The notes under the pieces: model-generated | What the model was told of the DNA's origin: nothing | Databases searched by the model: none | What the model saw: only the letters and a program-made list of their open reading frames with translations | Assembly: GCA_008692225.1 (NCBI GenBank) | Contig: VICG01000009.1 | Location: forward strand, 682,001 to 746,000 | Length of the DNA: 64,000 nucleotides | Source of the DNA: Monilinia fructicola | Lineage: Eukaryota; Ascomycota; Leotiomycetes; Helotiales; Sclerotiniaceae | Direction: 5' to 3' | Shown: positions 10,888 to 20,621 of the stretch, one piece after another | Layout: each line of letters opens with the position of its first letter | Position numbering within the stretch: position 1 is the stretch's first letter | Position numbers and translations under genes: made by a program

Positions 10888-12162
10888 ATGGATCCTATTG
10901 AAGAGATCTTGCTACAGCAGGTTAGAGACAAGTACTCTCGAGAAAGTAAGTGATTGTGGACACTTTCTTCCTGATTCTAACATCGAAAGTTGCTACCCGT
11001 CCCGCTACCACTGCTCCTATTGAAAAACTTTTACTACAAAAAGTCAAAGAAAAGTACCAATATAAAGGTGCTTTTTTCCTCCCAGAAATATCTTCACTAC
11101 AAATATCTAACCAAAGCGTGGATAGAGCTGGAGTCTACAAATACTACTAACATAGCATTAGCTAGACCATTGCAGACCTTGCTTAATCCTACACTGGCTT
11201 CAACCTTTACTGCTTCTGCCTTAAGTCTCAATTTGACCACAGCCTTGGCTAGGACTTTGACAACAACCTCATTTACAGCTAGGCACGATCCCAAGACCAT
11301 TCTTATCAATAGCAAACTCAAACAAAAACAAGATTTCCCACAGTACTCGAGGTTTCCCCTTGAGATACAGCGGAAGATCTGGGTCTACTCACTGCCAGGC
11401 CCAAGGGTCACTTCAATAAAATATGACGACCAAAACAATACTTGTGAGAGCACTAGTTCAATTCCGGTAGCCTTGCACGTTTGCAGTGTCTCTAGGACCG
11501 AGGCATTGAGATTTTATTCATTGTCTTTTGGTACGACTGTCGATAATGGCCATATCTACTTCAGCTTTGGTTTTGATATTCCTCTCTTGTTAACCAACAT
11601 CTTCAACAACGCTGGATCATCCACACTACCAGTTGAAAAGCTTGAGTCGTTCATCAACAGTACTTGGGATCTTGAAAAGCTTGATACGGTTGCGATGATA
11701 CCAGGTTTGATCAAGTCAGTTTTTGGTCCCCATCCAAGACCACTCCCAAATCTCTGCCACACAATCATTGAAAAGATGCCATCCATGAAGTATCTACTCT
11801 CTGCGAACTGCACAAGGGAGACGGATGAATTGTCAATTGGAATGTCTGGATATCTAGCCAATTACAAGACCATAGGTACCAAGAAATGCAGTGATCTGTC
11901 CTTAGCTACGAAGGCTTATGCACTTAGTGAGGAAGCTCAACGACGAACTGACAACTTCAAGAAGTATTGGGGTATCCATTGGTGTCAGGGTTATCTGGAA
12001 CTGCATGGATTGCCCTTGGTATTGGTTCAGGAAGCGGACCTGGAAAACAATGTGGTCAAACCATTTTCTCGTGTCGGAGATGAATGGGGAATTGCCCCTT
12101 GGATTCGATCGGTGCTTAATCGTTCACTTTCTAAGAACTCGAAGCCTACAGAGTGTGCCTAG
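10888..12162 (+). CDS. 2EXR-domain protein (three exons)
   Basis: Exons 10888-10945, 10990-11067 and 11117-12162; introns of 44 bp (GTAAGT..AAG with TTCTAAC) and 49 bp (GTGCTT..AAAG with TCTAAC). Together they give 393 residues. Exons 1 and 2 encode two similar short charged helices (IEEILLQQVRDKYSR and IEKLLLQKVKEKYQY). A Thr/Ala/Leu-rich linker follows. The 2EXR domain begins near residue 120: FPQYSRFPLEIQRKIW, then the hallmark SLPGPRVTSIKY, VALHVCSVSRTEALRFYS, and ends in a long C-terminal region with WDLEKLDTVAMIPGL. This family is large and expanded in Leotiomycetes and related fungi; its biochemical role is unknown to me. Splice 2 has a non-standard donor, so its exact position is less certain. 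If splicing is ignored the open frame extends from 10990. Confidence 0.85.
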
Positions 12163-13622
12163 ATGAAATTATAGATTGGCGGGGTGTTCATGACTGCATA
12201 ATATTTTTTAAATTCTGAGTCTGAGAGAAGCTTGCGGGGATAATAAACGGAGAAGCTAATTAATGGGATGACTGAGGGAATTCATTATCAATGGAAGGCT
12301 GCGCACTCCACGGCTGGTTCCTTTTGTATCTAGGTGGCAAATGAACTCGATCAAATCTGCATTTGTTGAGGTTATAGGTCCGAAAGTGAATCTCCGAAAT
12401 TATGTTGATGTATGATGATCTCGATTTCATGAATCTCATATCGAAACCTTGAGAGACTATACAAGGTGAACGGATGAGATGCAATATTCCGGTGGATCTC
12501 GAATAAAGTACAAGGAACAGCAAACGAATTCTGAACAAATGATGCATCAAATAATCTATTGCTGTTGTAGATTTCTCATAAACAGTTGAACCTTCCAGTA
12601 GAAGTGCTCATCCTTATACAGAACAGCCTTTGTACTTTTTTCTAGCACTGTGATTATCTGTACCAGAATTTTTGACAGCAAAGTTAGACCAAACTGACGC
12701 TAGGCTTAGGTAGAAAATGTTGGAATTCCAGGTAGTACTTTTTGATACCTCCTTCGTGGGCGCGAGATCTCTTTATTGGCTTTTTTGGGAAGATCTTTGA
12801 AATCCCCCTTTAACACTTCCATTTGAAGTGGGTAACCTAATAATTTAGCGAGGAGTGGCAAATCACATTTAGCTAGACTTGCAATTTAGTAGGTTTAATA
12901 TTGCTAGTGCAAACACTTATGGTCTTGACATTTCATATTTTATCAATTTTCTGATTATACTCTTCTTCTTCAATAATATTCTTTTTCGAAAGAATGGTCA
13001 AGAACAATCGTAAAACTTGTTCCAAACTGGTCAATACTACTTAGTATGCACCTTGTGGGTATACCTGGGTATGTATTGACTGGTTGTAATTTGCGATATC
13101 TAGCGGATCTTCAGGTATCTACGGAGGGAGCATATCGATACTCCACATTTGCGCCTTTAGCTGTTATTCAAATATCTTACTTCTCGGTGCTGGTTGCATA
13201 TGAAAATGATATTTGAATCAAACAATGCAATCGAACCGTATTCAAGAACCAGGACTGTTATGTAACGTTTCGATTCTCGTTCTCCTTAAGATGGTTGTTC
13301 GCAGAAATGTTAACCAGCATATTGCCGCATTTTTCTACACTCGATATTTCAGTGGCACATCTGGTTTTTGCCCTTGTCTTTGTCTTACTTCATTCGATAT
13401 GTGCACCTGCAACAAAAGGTCTCGGCGTGACTCATTGCTTCATGGGTCACGTGTGTGAGCACACCAGTATAATTTCATCTCCAGCTTTTCGAGTTGCGCT
13501 GAAGTTCGCTTTTCAGAGGTTATACTTGGTTTGAGAATACAAACATCGCAAATATACTCCAAGTCTGTGAGCAAAGGGTGCAATCGAAAAGCATATTCAC
13601 CCTGCTTTGAACAACAGCAATC
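12163..13622. other. Intergenic region, nothing recognised
   Basis: About 1.45 kb with mild A/T enrichment. Overlapping open stretches at 13213-13534 (+) and 12260-12550 (-) carry no domain and no good splice context. It should include the 3' UTR of the 2EXR gene and the promoter of the kinase-like gene. No clear TATA box or repeat. Confidence 0.5.
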
Positions 13623-14923
13623 ATGTCCGAATCTCTAGCCTCGAGCTCAGTATCCCAATTCGTGGAAGGATCGCTCAGAACAACTCCGTATGCTTGTAAA
13701 GATCTCACACCACTCCTGGGAGGTAGTTCAAACTTTCTTTATCGTGGAACTCTAACTAAGCCTCTTGCCAATGGCACCATGTCTGTAATTGTCAAGCACA
13801 CCAAAGAATATCTATTCTGCAACAAAGATTTCAAACTTACCCCCACACGAGCTGTCAGTTCTTTCCATCCCCCCTCCCTAATTCAACTGAAACGTAACAG
13901 CCTAAGCATAGTTCTACGAATCCCAAATTCTGGCGCACCTCTCTGCTTTTCCCGCCCAATCCACTCCCAATAGTAGTATTACGATCTCCACTCCTGCTCT
14001 CCTTTACTATGACCCTACTACCCACACACAAGTTCACAGCCACCACCCCTCCTTGAACTGTCTCAATCTCAAGTCCTACATCCTAAAACACGGCACTTCT
14101 ATAACAGCCTCAATCTCCTCCATAATCGGCCACTCAATTGGTCACTGGCTCAAGAATTTCCATAGCTGGGCTAATGCCCCCGCCCAAAGTGAATTACGAG
14201 AGGTTATGGAGGGAAATCATGCGATGAGGACATTGAAGCTAGCGATTAATTACACAAATCTAGTCGCCATGATTGATCGCTTCCCGGAGATACTGGGACC
14301 CAGTAGACATGTGTTCGAGGAGGTGGAGAGGGAGATGTTGCGATGGATGGAAGAAGGTGGAAAAGGGTCTAGGGAATTGATTCATGGGGACTTTTGGTGT
14401 GGGAAGTATGTTTGTTGATCCCCTGGCTTTCTTCTTGTCTCTCTCTCACCTTCCGCTATCCTGATGATGACCACCTTGATGGAAGAAACAGGCTGATTAA
14501 TAATAATAACTCAGCGTTCTCATACCAGGCGCACTGCTATCTCCTGAAATACCGGCACTCATCTTCATAACTGATCACGAGCTTTCCCACCTCGCAAGCC
14601 CAATCTTCGACCTTGCTCAGATGTGTGCAGAACTATTTATGCTCACGTATTTCAAGTCTATACCAGCAGGCAAACAGGTCCTGGTGGCGTTTCTAGAGGG
14701 TTATGGACCAATTGATGAAAATAAGCGATGGAGGATGATGATATATATTGGATGTCATTTGGTGGGTTGGGGACCAAAATTTGCTGGATGGGGAACAATG
14801 GATCAAGTAGAGGGGTGTGTGAAACTAGGCCGAGACTTGGTTGTGGGTGGGTGGCGGAGAGATAGACAGTGGTGTAAGAGAGAGAGCTGGGAATTCTTGA
14901 TTGAGGGTGAAGATTATAAATAA
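13623..14923 (+). CDS. Aminoglycoside phosphotransferase/choline kinase-fold protein (three exons)
   Basis: Exons 13623-13853, 13912-14405 and 14515-14923 join in frame to 377 residues. Intron 1 is 58 bp (GTCAGT..CATAG) and intron 2 is 109 bp (GTATGT..CTCAG). Splicing repairs both interrupted parts: exon 1-2 reads FKLTPTRAFYESQILAHLS, and the exon 2-3 joint completes the catalytic motif HGDFWCGN (Brenner motif; general base Asp). N-terminal LTPLLGGSSNFLYRG looks like the nucleotide-binding loop and SVIVKHT holds the probable ATP lysine. A third motif, ITDHELSHLASPIFDLAQM, matches the Mg-binding D.E..........D pattern of APH-family kinases, although the usual IDWE is TDHE here. This is a small-molecule kinase fold that fungi have in many copies; the substrate cannot be told. 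The gene is the last one before the AT-rich compartment, its stop codon lying a few bases from the switch. Confidence 0.9.
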
Positions 14924-14989
14924 TGAATGTGAGGGATGGTTTTTATAGGGAAATCGATAATCATTTTTGATTATTCTTCGTATATAATT

Positions 14990-15587
14990 ATAATAATAAT
15001 ATAATATTAGAATAGAGTCGAGGTTAAGATATTAAGGTATTTGTTTATTATTTACTTTATAACCTTTTATATTTATATATTCCGTTTAATATAATCTTTA
15101 AAACGAGAAGTAATTATAGGAATTAAAATCTAAAATTATTATTTTAAGACTTAATCGAGATTCTTATATTTATATATATCCTTACGTCTTATACGTTTTT
15201 AATTACTATATATAGCCACTTTAAAAATTTATAAAAATTAATATTTATAAGATAGTTAGCTAGTATTTAATATAATATTTATTAAAAAATAAAATAGTCT
15301 TATTAAAATATAAGTCTTTAATATTTATAATAAATATTACGTGTCTAAGCACGTAATATCTTATTATACTTACTTGAGTTAAAGACTAGCTTAAACTAAG
15401 CGATACTATATATAAAGAAGATTTAGTAAAGATATTTTCTTTCTTAACTTTCGTATTCTAGTTATTTAATTTCTATTAACTTACTTTAATTTAATAGTAA
15501 ATTTTTAATCGATTTAATTTAACTATAGATAAGCTATATAGATTATACAATGCTTCTATTATTGTACATAGTATAAAATTATATTAA
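14990..15587. other. AT-rich filler, no element recognised
   Basis: First part of the AT-rich compartment. The block around 15,390-15,500 (starting GCGATACTATATATAAAG) resembles the right arm of the inverted repeat at 16,060-16,160 in the same orientation, so this is probably a decayed repeat. No ORF or terminal repeats found. Confidence 0.5.
15334..15359. repeat. Perfect 10-bp inverted repeat (ATATTACGTG)
   Basis: ATATTACGTG and its complement CACGTAATAT flank a 6-bp loop (TCTAAG). The CACGTG-like half sites keep CpG in a region otherwise stripped of it. Could be a hairpin or a chance palindrome; no gene nearby. Confidence 0.7.
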
Positions 15588-16226
15588 GAAAAATAAAATA
15601 AACAATTTAAACCCCTTTTATTTTAATATATAATATTATAATTATATACTAAAGTAAAATAATAAAGATTAATTAATGAAAATAAAAAAGCTAAAAAAGA
15701 AAAAGATTATTAAAAGCTTTAAAGATATTTTATTTATAGACTTAAGGATTATATAATATTAATTATATAACTTTATATCTCTCTAAGCTAGATTCTTCAA
15801 ATTTATTAAAAGAAAGCTGAGATATTTTTAAAAAGCTTAAAAAAAAACTAAAATAGAAATAATTAAAAGTTTATAGCTTATATATAAAATAGTTTAGGAA
15901 TTATTAATTATTAAATTTTATAAATATTTAAAATAAAAGCTAAAAAAAACTTTTCATTTTTTAGAATTATTTATTAAATGAAATTTAAAAGATTTATATA
16001 TCTTAATATTATAGCGATTATATATAATAAATATTATATACTTTAATTATATAATATTTTATTATATTAAACGATACTATATATAAGGAATATCTTTAAA
16101 GCTAAATAATCTTTTTCTTTTTTAGCTTTTTTATTTTAATTAATGAATTTTTATTAATTCACTTTAGTATATAATCGTAATATTATATATTAAAATAAAA
16201 GGGGTTTAAATTATTTATTTCATTTA
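15588..16226. repeat. Large imperfect inverted repeat (unassigned element)
   Basis: Left arm about 15588-15735, right arm about 16075-16226; the arms are reverse complements with scattered transitions. Shared landmarks are AACCCCTTTTATTTTAATAT (left) and its complement ending in AAAAGGGGTTTAAATT (right), plus the AAAAAGCTAAAAAAG stretch. The loop is about 350 bp. It looks like a foldback or MITE relic; I found no target duplication, so its outer limits are uncertain. Confidence 0.65.
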
Positions 16227-16785
16227 GCTTTAATATCTAATAATTCAAGCTTTAAAAATAATTTTTTAATAAAATTTATTAAAACATTTAAACCTTATAC
16301 TAAATTAATCTTATACTATCTTTTAGTTTTAATAACCTAAATTTTTATATAAGAAATTATTAATTTATTGTTTTTTAAGTGAAAAATTCCTTTTTTATAA
16401 ACTTAAAATCTACTCTTTAATTTTATAGATTTATTAATATATAAAGTTAATTCTAAAACTTTCTTAAACTAATATTTAGTCTATTAAATGTTTCTTTCAA
16501 ATTAAAGCTATCTTTTACTATATTCAAGCATTTTTTAAATGAAATAAATATTCTTTACTTTATTATTAAAAAATATTTTTTAGAATATTATAATCTTTAA
16601 AGACTTATAACATTTTAATTTTATTTATAAACGCTTTAAAGATTATTATAATATAATCTTTAGTTATAACTTGATTATAATATAATTAATATAATTTATA
16701 AAGTTTAAAGGAATTAATTAAAGAGTTATTAAATTTTTAGTATTAAAAGATTATATATTAATTGAAAATATATGTTTTTATACAT

Positions 16786-16826
16786 TGGCCAAATAGGGGG
16801 GGTGGCGAGATGTGGGGTAGGCGACT
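16786..16826 (-). repeat. Solo terminal fragment of family C
   Basis: TTGGCCAAATAG, a run of eight G, then TGGCGAGA and GGGTAGGCGACT match the right end of the C elements at 18000 and 19777 and are followed by TA. No matching left end lies nearby, so only a terminus survives, or the rest is deleted. Confidence 0.75.
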
Positions 16827-16852
16827 TATTCCAATCATTTCGAGGGTAGTTA

Positions 16853-17556
16853 CTCTATGGCTTTTTTTAATAATGTTTAAGATCATGTTGAAATATTCTT
16901 AATTTAAATTAAGAATATTTTAAAATAGCTTAAAATAATTCAATATAATTTAAAATAGCTTAAAATAGCTTAAAACATAGTTAAAACCTACTTGAATCAG
17001 TGTTAACACTATTTTAAACTAATTTTAAGCTAATTTTAAGCTAATCTTAAGATAGTATTAAATCGGTATTATCGCAATAACTCACTAACCGTTTTAAGAC
17101 AATGTTAAGATATTTTGAGATATCTTAAAAAATAAAATTTTAAAAGTGGATTTTCCTTACATTTTTAAAAAAAAAAATCAAAAAACTTATTATTAATATT
17201 ATTATTTTCGTTACTTGTTTTTTCTTAAATAGATCATTCTAACCACTCGGCTAAATAACTAATAATAATTTGATAGTTAATTTTTTAAATTCGTATATAT
17301 TTATTATAATTAATTAAATTATAATTTTAATACGATATTAATATAATCTTAATACGGTTTTAACATAATCTTCAATTATTAAATTATCTTAAGCTATTTC
17401 AAGATATCTTAAAATATATTAATATATTTTATCGATTTAAGCTATTTTAAGATTAGCTTAAATTAGCTTAATATTATCTTAGAATACTAAAATAGCCTAA
17501 AACCATTTTAAGAACGTTTTAATATAGTGTTAAATATATTCAATTGCGCTACTAAG
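16853..17556 (-). mobile_element. MITE family A, copy A1
   Basis: Nearly complete copy flanked by TA. The left border is CTCTATGGC and the right border GCGCTACTAAG, the two family ends in reverse orientation (family ends read CTTAGTGGCGC and GCCATAAAG in the forward sense). Internal landmarks are all present: the TTAATTTAAATTAAGAA hairpin, the AGCTTAAAAT-type periodic repeats and the GGATTTTCC-type hairpin. Confidence 0.9.
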
Positions 17557-17558
17557 TA

Positions 17559-17647
17559 ACCATTTCAGCTATTTCGAAGGTAATCAATCATTTCGGCCTA
17601 TTTCATTTCAGTCTATTCCGTTTCGGCTATTTCATTTCGGCTATTTT
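17559..17647. repeat. TTTCGGCTATT minisatellite block
   Basis: Imperfect repeats of CATTTCGGCTATT/CTATTCCGTTTCGG. The same motif fills the middle of the D elements at 27891, 31173 and 56124, so this is probably a D fragment without ends. Confidence 0.7.
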
Positions 17648-17659
17648 ATATAGGCCTAT

Positions 17660-17998
17660 AATAAATAGTCTATAATAAATAGCCTATAATAAATAATAAA
17701 TAATAGATAATAGATAATAGATAATAGATAATAGATAATAAATAATAGATAATAGATAATAGATAATAAATAATAGATAATAGATCATAGATAATAGATC
17801 ATAAATCATAAATAATAAATCATAGATAATAGATTATAAATAATAGATAATAGATAATAGATAATAGATAATAGATAATAGATAATAGATAATAGATAAT
17901 AGATAATAGATAATAGATAATAGATAATAGATAATAGATAATAGATTATAGATAATAGATTATAGATAATAGATAATAGATAATAGATAATAAAGAAT
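17660..17998. repeat. Heptanucleotide satellite (GATAATA)n, left part
   Basis: Dozens of head-to-tail GATAATA units with a few ATCATAA and AATAAAT variants. It begins at a TATAGGCCTATAATAAATAG segment. The array is cut at 17998 by element C1 and resumes at 18839 with an AAAGAAT unit of the same length. The open frame on the minus strand here is only the translated repeat. Confidence 0.95.
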
Positions 17999-17999
17999 A

Positions 18000-18836
18000 A
18001 GTCGCCTACCCTACTTTTCGCCACCCCCCCCATTTGGCCAGCATTTCACACCAAAAACGGCCATTTTAACGTATTTATAACTTTACGAAAAATGAATATA
18101 TATTTTTTAAATTTTAATTAAAGCTTTTATATATAACTATTAATAGATTCTAAAAATCTTAAATTTTTGCGATTTTTTTATAAAGAGTAATAAAAGATTA
18201 TAAAAAATTCTAATTCTAATTTTAGATTTGTATGTAAATCCTATACAAAATCAAAATCTTTAAAAAGAAATTATATTTATTTAACAAAAATAGCTAAAAA
18301 TAATCTAAAAAAATTAAAGAATCTTAAAACCAATCTTAATCGAATATATTATTTTGATAATATATTATTATTTATGATAAATGTTTAATATAAATTCTTA
18401 GATTTTAACGATAAAATTTTAGATAAAAATTTTCTAATTTCAATTTACTTAATAGTTTCAAATTATTATATATATTTTAAATAGTTTATTTATTATATAT
18501 TGATTAATAGATTCTATAAAAATTTATAGATTATTTTTAGTTATTTTTGTTTCGAAATTATAAATATTTATTTCAAAGTTTCAATTTTGTATATGATTTC
18601 CATACAAATCCAAAACCGAAAATTCTAATTTTCTATAATCTTTTATTACTCTTTATAAAAAAATCGCAAAAATTTAAGATTTTCAAAATCTATTAATAGT
18701 TATATATAGAAGCTCTAATTAAAATTTAAAAAATATATATTCATTTTTCGTAAAGTTATAAATACGTTAAAATAGCCATTTTTGGTGTGAAATGCTAGCC
18801 AAATGGGGGGGGTGGCGAGAAGTAGGGTAGGCGACT
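18000..18836. mobile_element. Foldback element C1
   Basis: 837 bp bounded by TA on both sides. It starts AGTCGCCTACCCTAC and ends with the complement. Arms of about 335 bp are near-perfect reverse complements, so almost the whole element can fold on itself; a central ~160 bp is unique. Arms differ mainly by C/T and G/A transitions (for example GGCCAGC against GGCTAGC). An eight-base C or G run close to each end survives. It is inserted in a heptanucleotide satellite. Confidence 0.92.
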
Positions 18837-18838
18837 TA

Positions 18839-18996
18839 AAGAATAAAGAATAAAGAATAAAGAATAAAGAATAAAGAATAAAGAATAAAGAATAAAGAAT
18901 AAATAATAAAAGAATAAATAATAAATAAATAATAAAGAATAAATAATAAAGAATAAATAATAAAGAATAAATAATAAAGAATAAATAATAAAGAGG
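18839..18996. repeat. Heptanucleotide satellite (AAAGAAT)n, right part
   Basis: Tandem AAAGAAT units grading into AAATAATAAAG-type longer units. Together with 17660-17998 it forms one array interrupted by C1. Confidence 0.93.
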
Positions 18997-19208
18997 TTTA
19001 TTATTATAATTATAATAATTGCTTTTTATATCTTATATATAATTTAGAATATATTAAGAAATATTAAAAGTATAATTTAATTCACTATTATAATATATGA
19101 GACTTTAAAAAATGAATTGAAAAATTATTATAAGTTATTAAATCGAATAATAAGAATAATTTATCTAAGAGAAAAAATAATTAAGAAAAATAATAATAAT
19201 AAATAATA

Positions 19209-19767
19209 CTTAGTAGCGCAACTGAATATACTTAATACTATATTCAAACGTTCTTAAAATAGTTTTAAGATATTTTAGTATTCTAAGATAATATTAAGCT
19301 AATTTAAGCTAATCTTAAAATAGCTTAAATCGATAAAATGTATTAATATATTTGAAGATATCTTAAAATAGCTTAAGATAATTTAATAATTAAAGATTAT
19401 ATTAAAATCGTATTAAGATTATATTAATATCATATTAAAATCATAATTTAATTAATTATTATAAAATATAAAATTTAGGAAAATTGATCATCAAATTATT
19501 ATTAGTCATTCAGCGGAGTGATTAGAATAATCTATTTAAGGAAAAAAAATGATAATAAAAATAATAATATTAATATTAATTATTAATATTCATAATATTA
19601 GTAATAACTTTTTTATAAAAAAAGTGAGTAAAATCCATTTTTAAAACCTTGAATTTAATTTTCTTTAAGATATTTTAATATATCTTAAAGTATCTCAATA
19701 TTGTTTCAAAATAGTTAATGAGTTATTGTATTAATTACGATTTTAGTATTATTTTAAGATTAGCTTA
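19209..19767 (+). mobile_element. MITE family A, copy A2, left part
   Basis: Starts at CTTAGTAGCGC after TA and runs through the central part of the family. It is broken by the 6.3 kb element E1; the end of the same copy is at 27699-27881. The last 12 bases (AAGATTAGCTTA) recur at the far side of E1 as its target duplication. Confidence 0.9.
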
Positions 19768-19776
19768 GTAGTGGTA

Positions 19777-20621
19777 AGTCGCCTATCCTATTTTTCGCTA
19801 CCCCCCCCCTATTTGACCAGCATTTTATATTAAAAACAGCCATTTTAATGTATTTATAACTTTATAAAAAATGAATATATATATTTTAAATTTTAATTAA
19901 AGCTTTTATATATATAATTATTAATAAATTCTAAAAATCTTAAATTTTTGCGATTTTTTTATAAAAAGTTATAAAAGATTATAGAAAATCAAAATTCCAA
20001 TTTTCGATTTGTATATAAATCCTATACAAAATTATAATATTTTTAAAAAAATTATATTTATTTAATAAAAATAGCTAAAAATAATCTAAAAAAAATTAAA
20101 GAATCTAAAAGTTGATTTTAATTGAATTTCTTATTTTAATAATATATTGTTATTTATAATAAATGTTTAATATAGATTCTTAAATTTTAACGATAAAATT
20201 TTAGATAAAAAATTTATGGTTTCAATTTACTCAATAATTATAAATTATTATATATATTTTAAATAGTATATTTACTTTATATTGATTAATAGATTTTATA
20301 AAAGTTTATAGATTATTTTTAATCATTTTTGTTTAAAAGTTATAAATATTTTTTTTATAGTTTTAATTTTGTATATGATTTTCATACAAATCTAAAACCG
20401 AGAATTTTGATTTTCTATAATCTTTTATTACTCTTTATAAAAAAATCGTAAAAATTTAAGATTTTTTACAATTTATTAATAATTGTATTTAAAAGCTTTA
20501 ATTAAAATTTAAAATATATATATTCATTTTTCGTAAAGTTATAAATACATCAAAATGGCTGTTTTTAGTGTGAAATGCTGGCCAAATAGGGGGGGGGTGG
20601 CGAGAAGTAGGGTAGGCGACT
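19777..20621. mobile_element. Foldback element C2
   Basis: 845 bp flanked by TA, inserted just inside the left end of E1 (GTAGTGG-TA-C2-TA-GTAGTAG). Ends and long inverted arms match C1, but with more transitions in the left arm (CGCCTATCC, TTTGACC), so it was mutated more or for longer. Confidence 0.9.

Noticed and set aside
13623..13973. Unspliced 116-residue protein at the start of the kinase-like gene
   Set aside because: The last third is intron and out-of-frame exon 2; splicing 13854-13911 gives a continuous homologous sequence.
17660..17998. Telomeric or CRISPR-like array
   Set aside because: Unit is GATAATA without spacers and not TTAGGG; the organism is eukaryotic; simple satellite.
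17806..18033. 75-codon minus-strand ORF of LLSIIYY repeats
   Set aside because: It is the translated GATAATA satellite crossing into the end of C1; not a gene.
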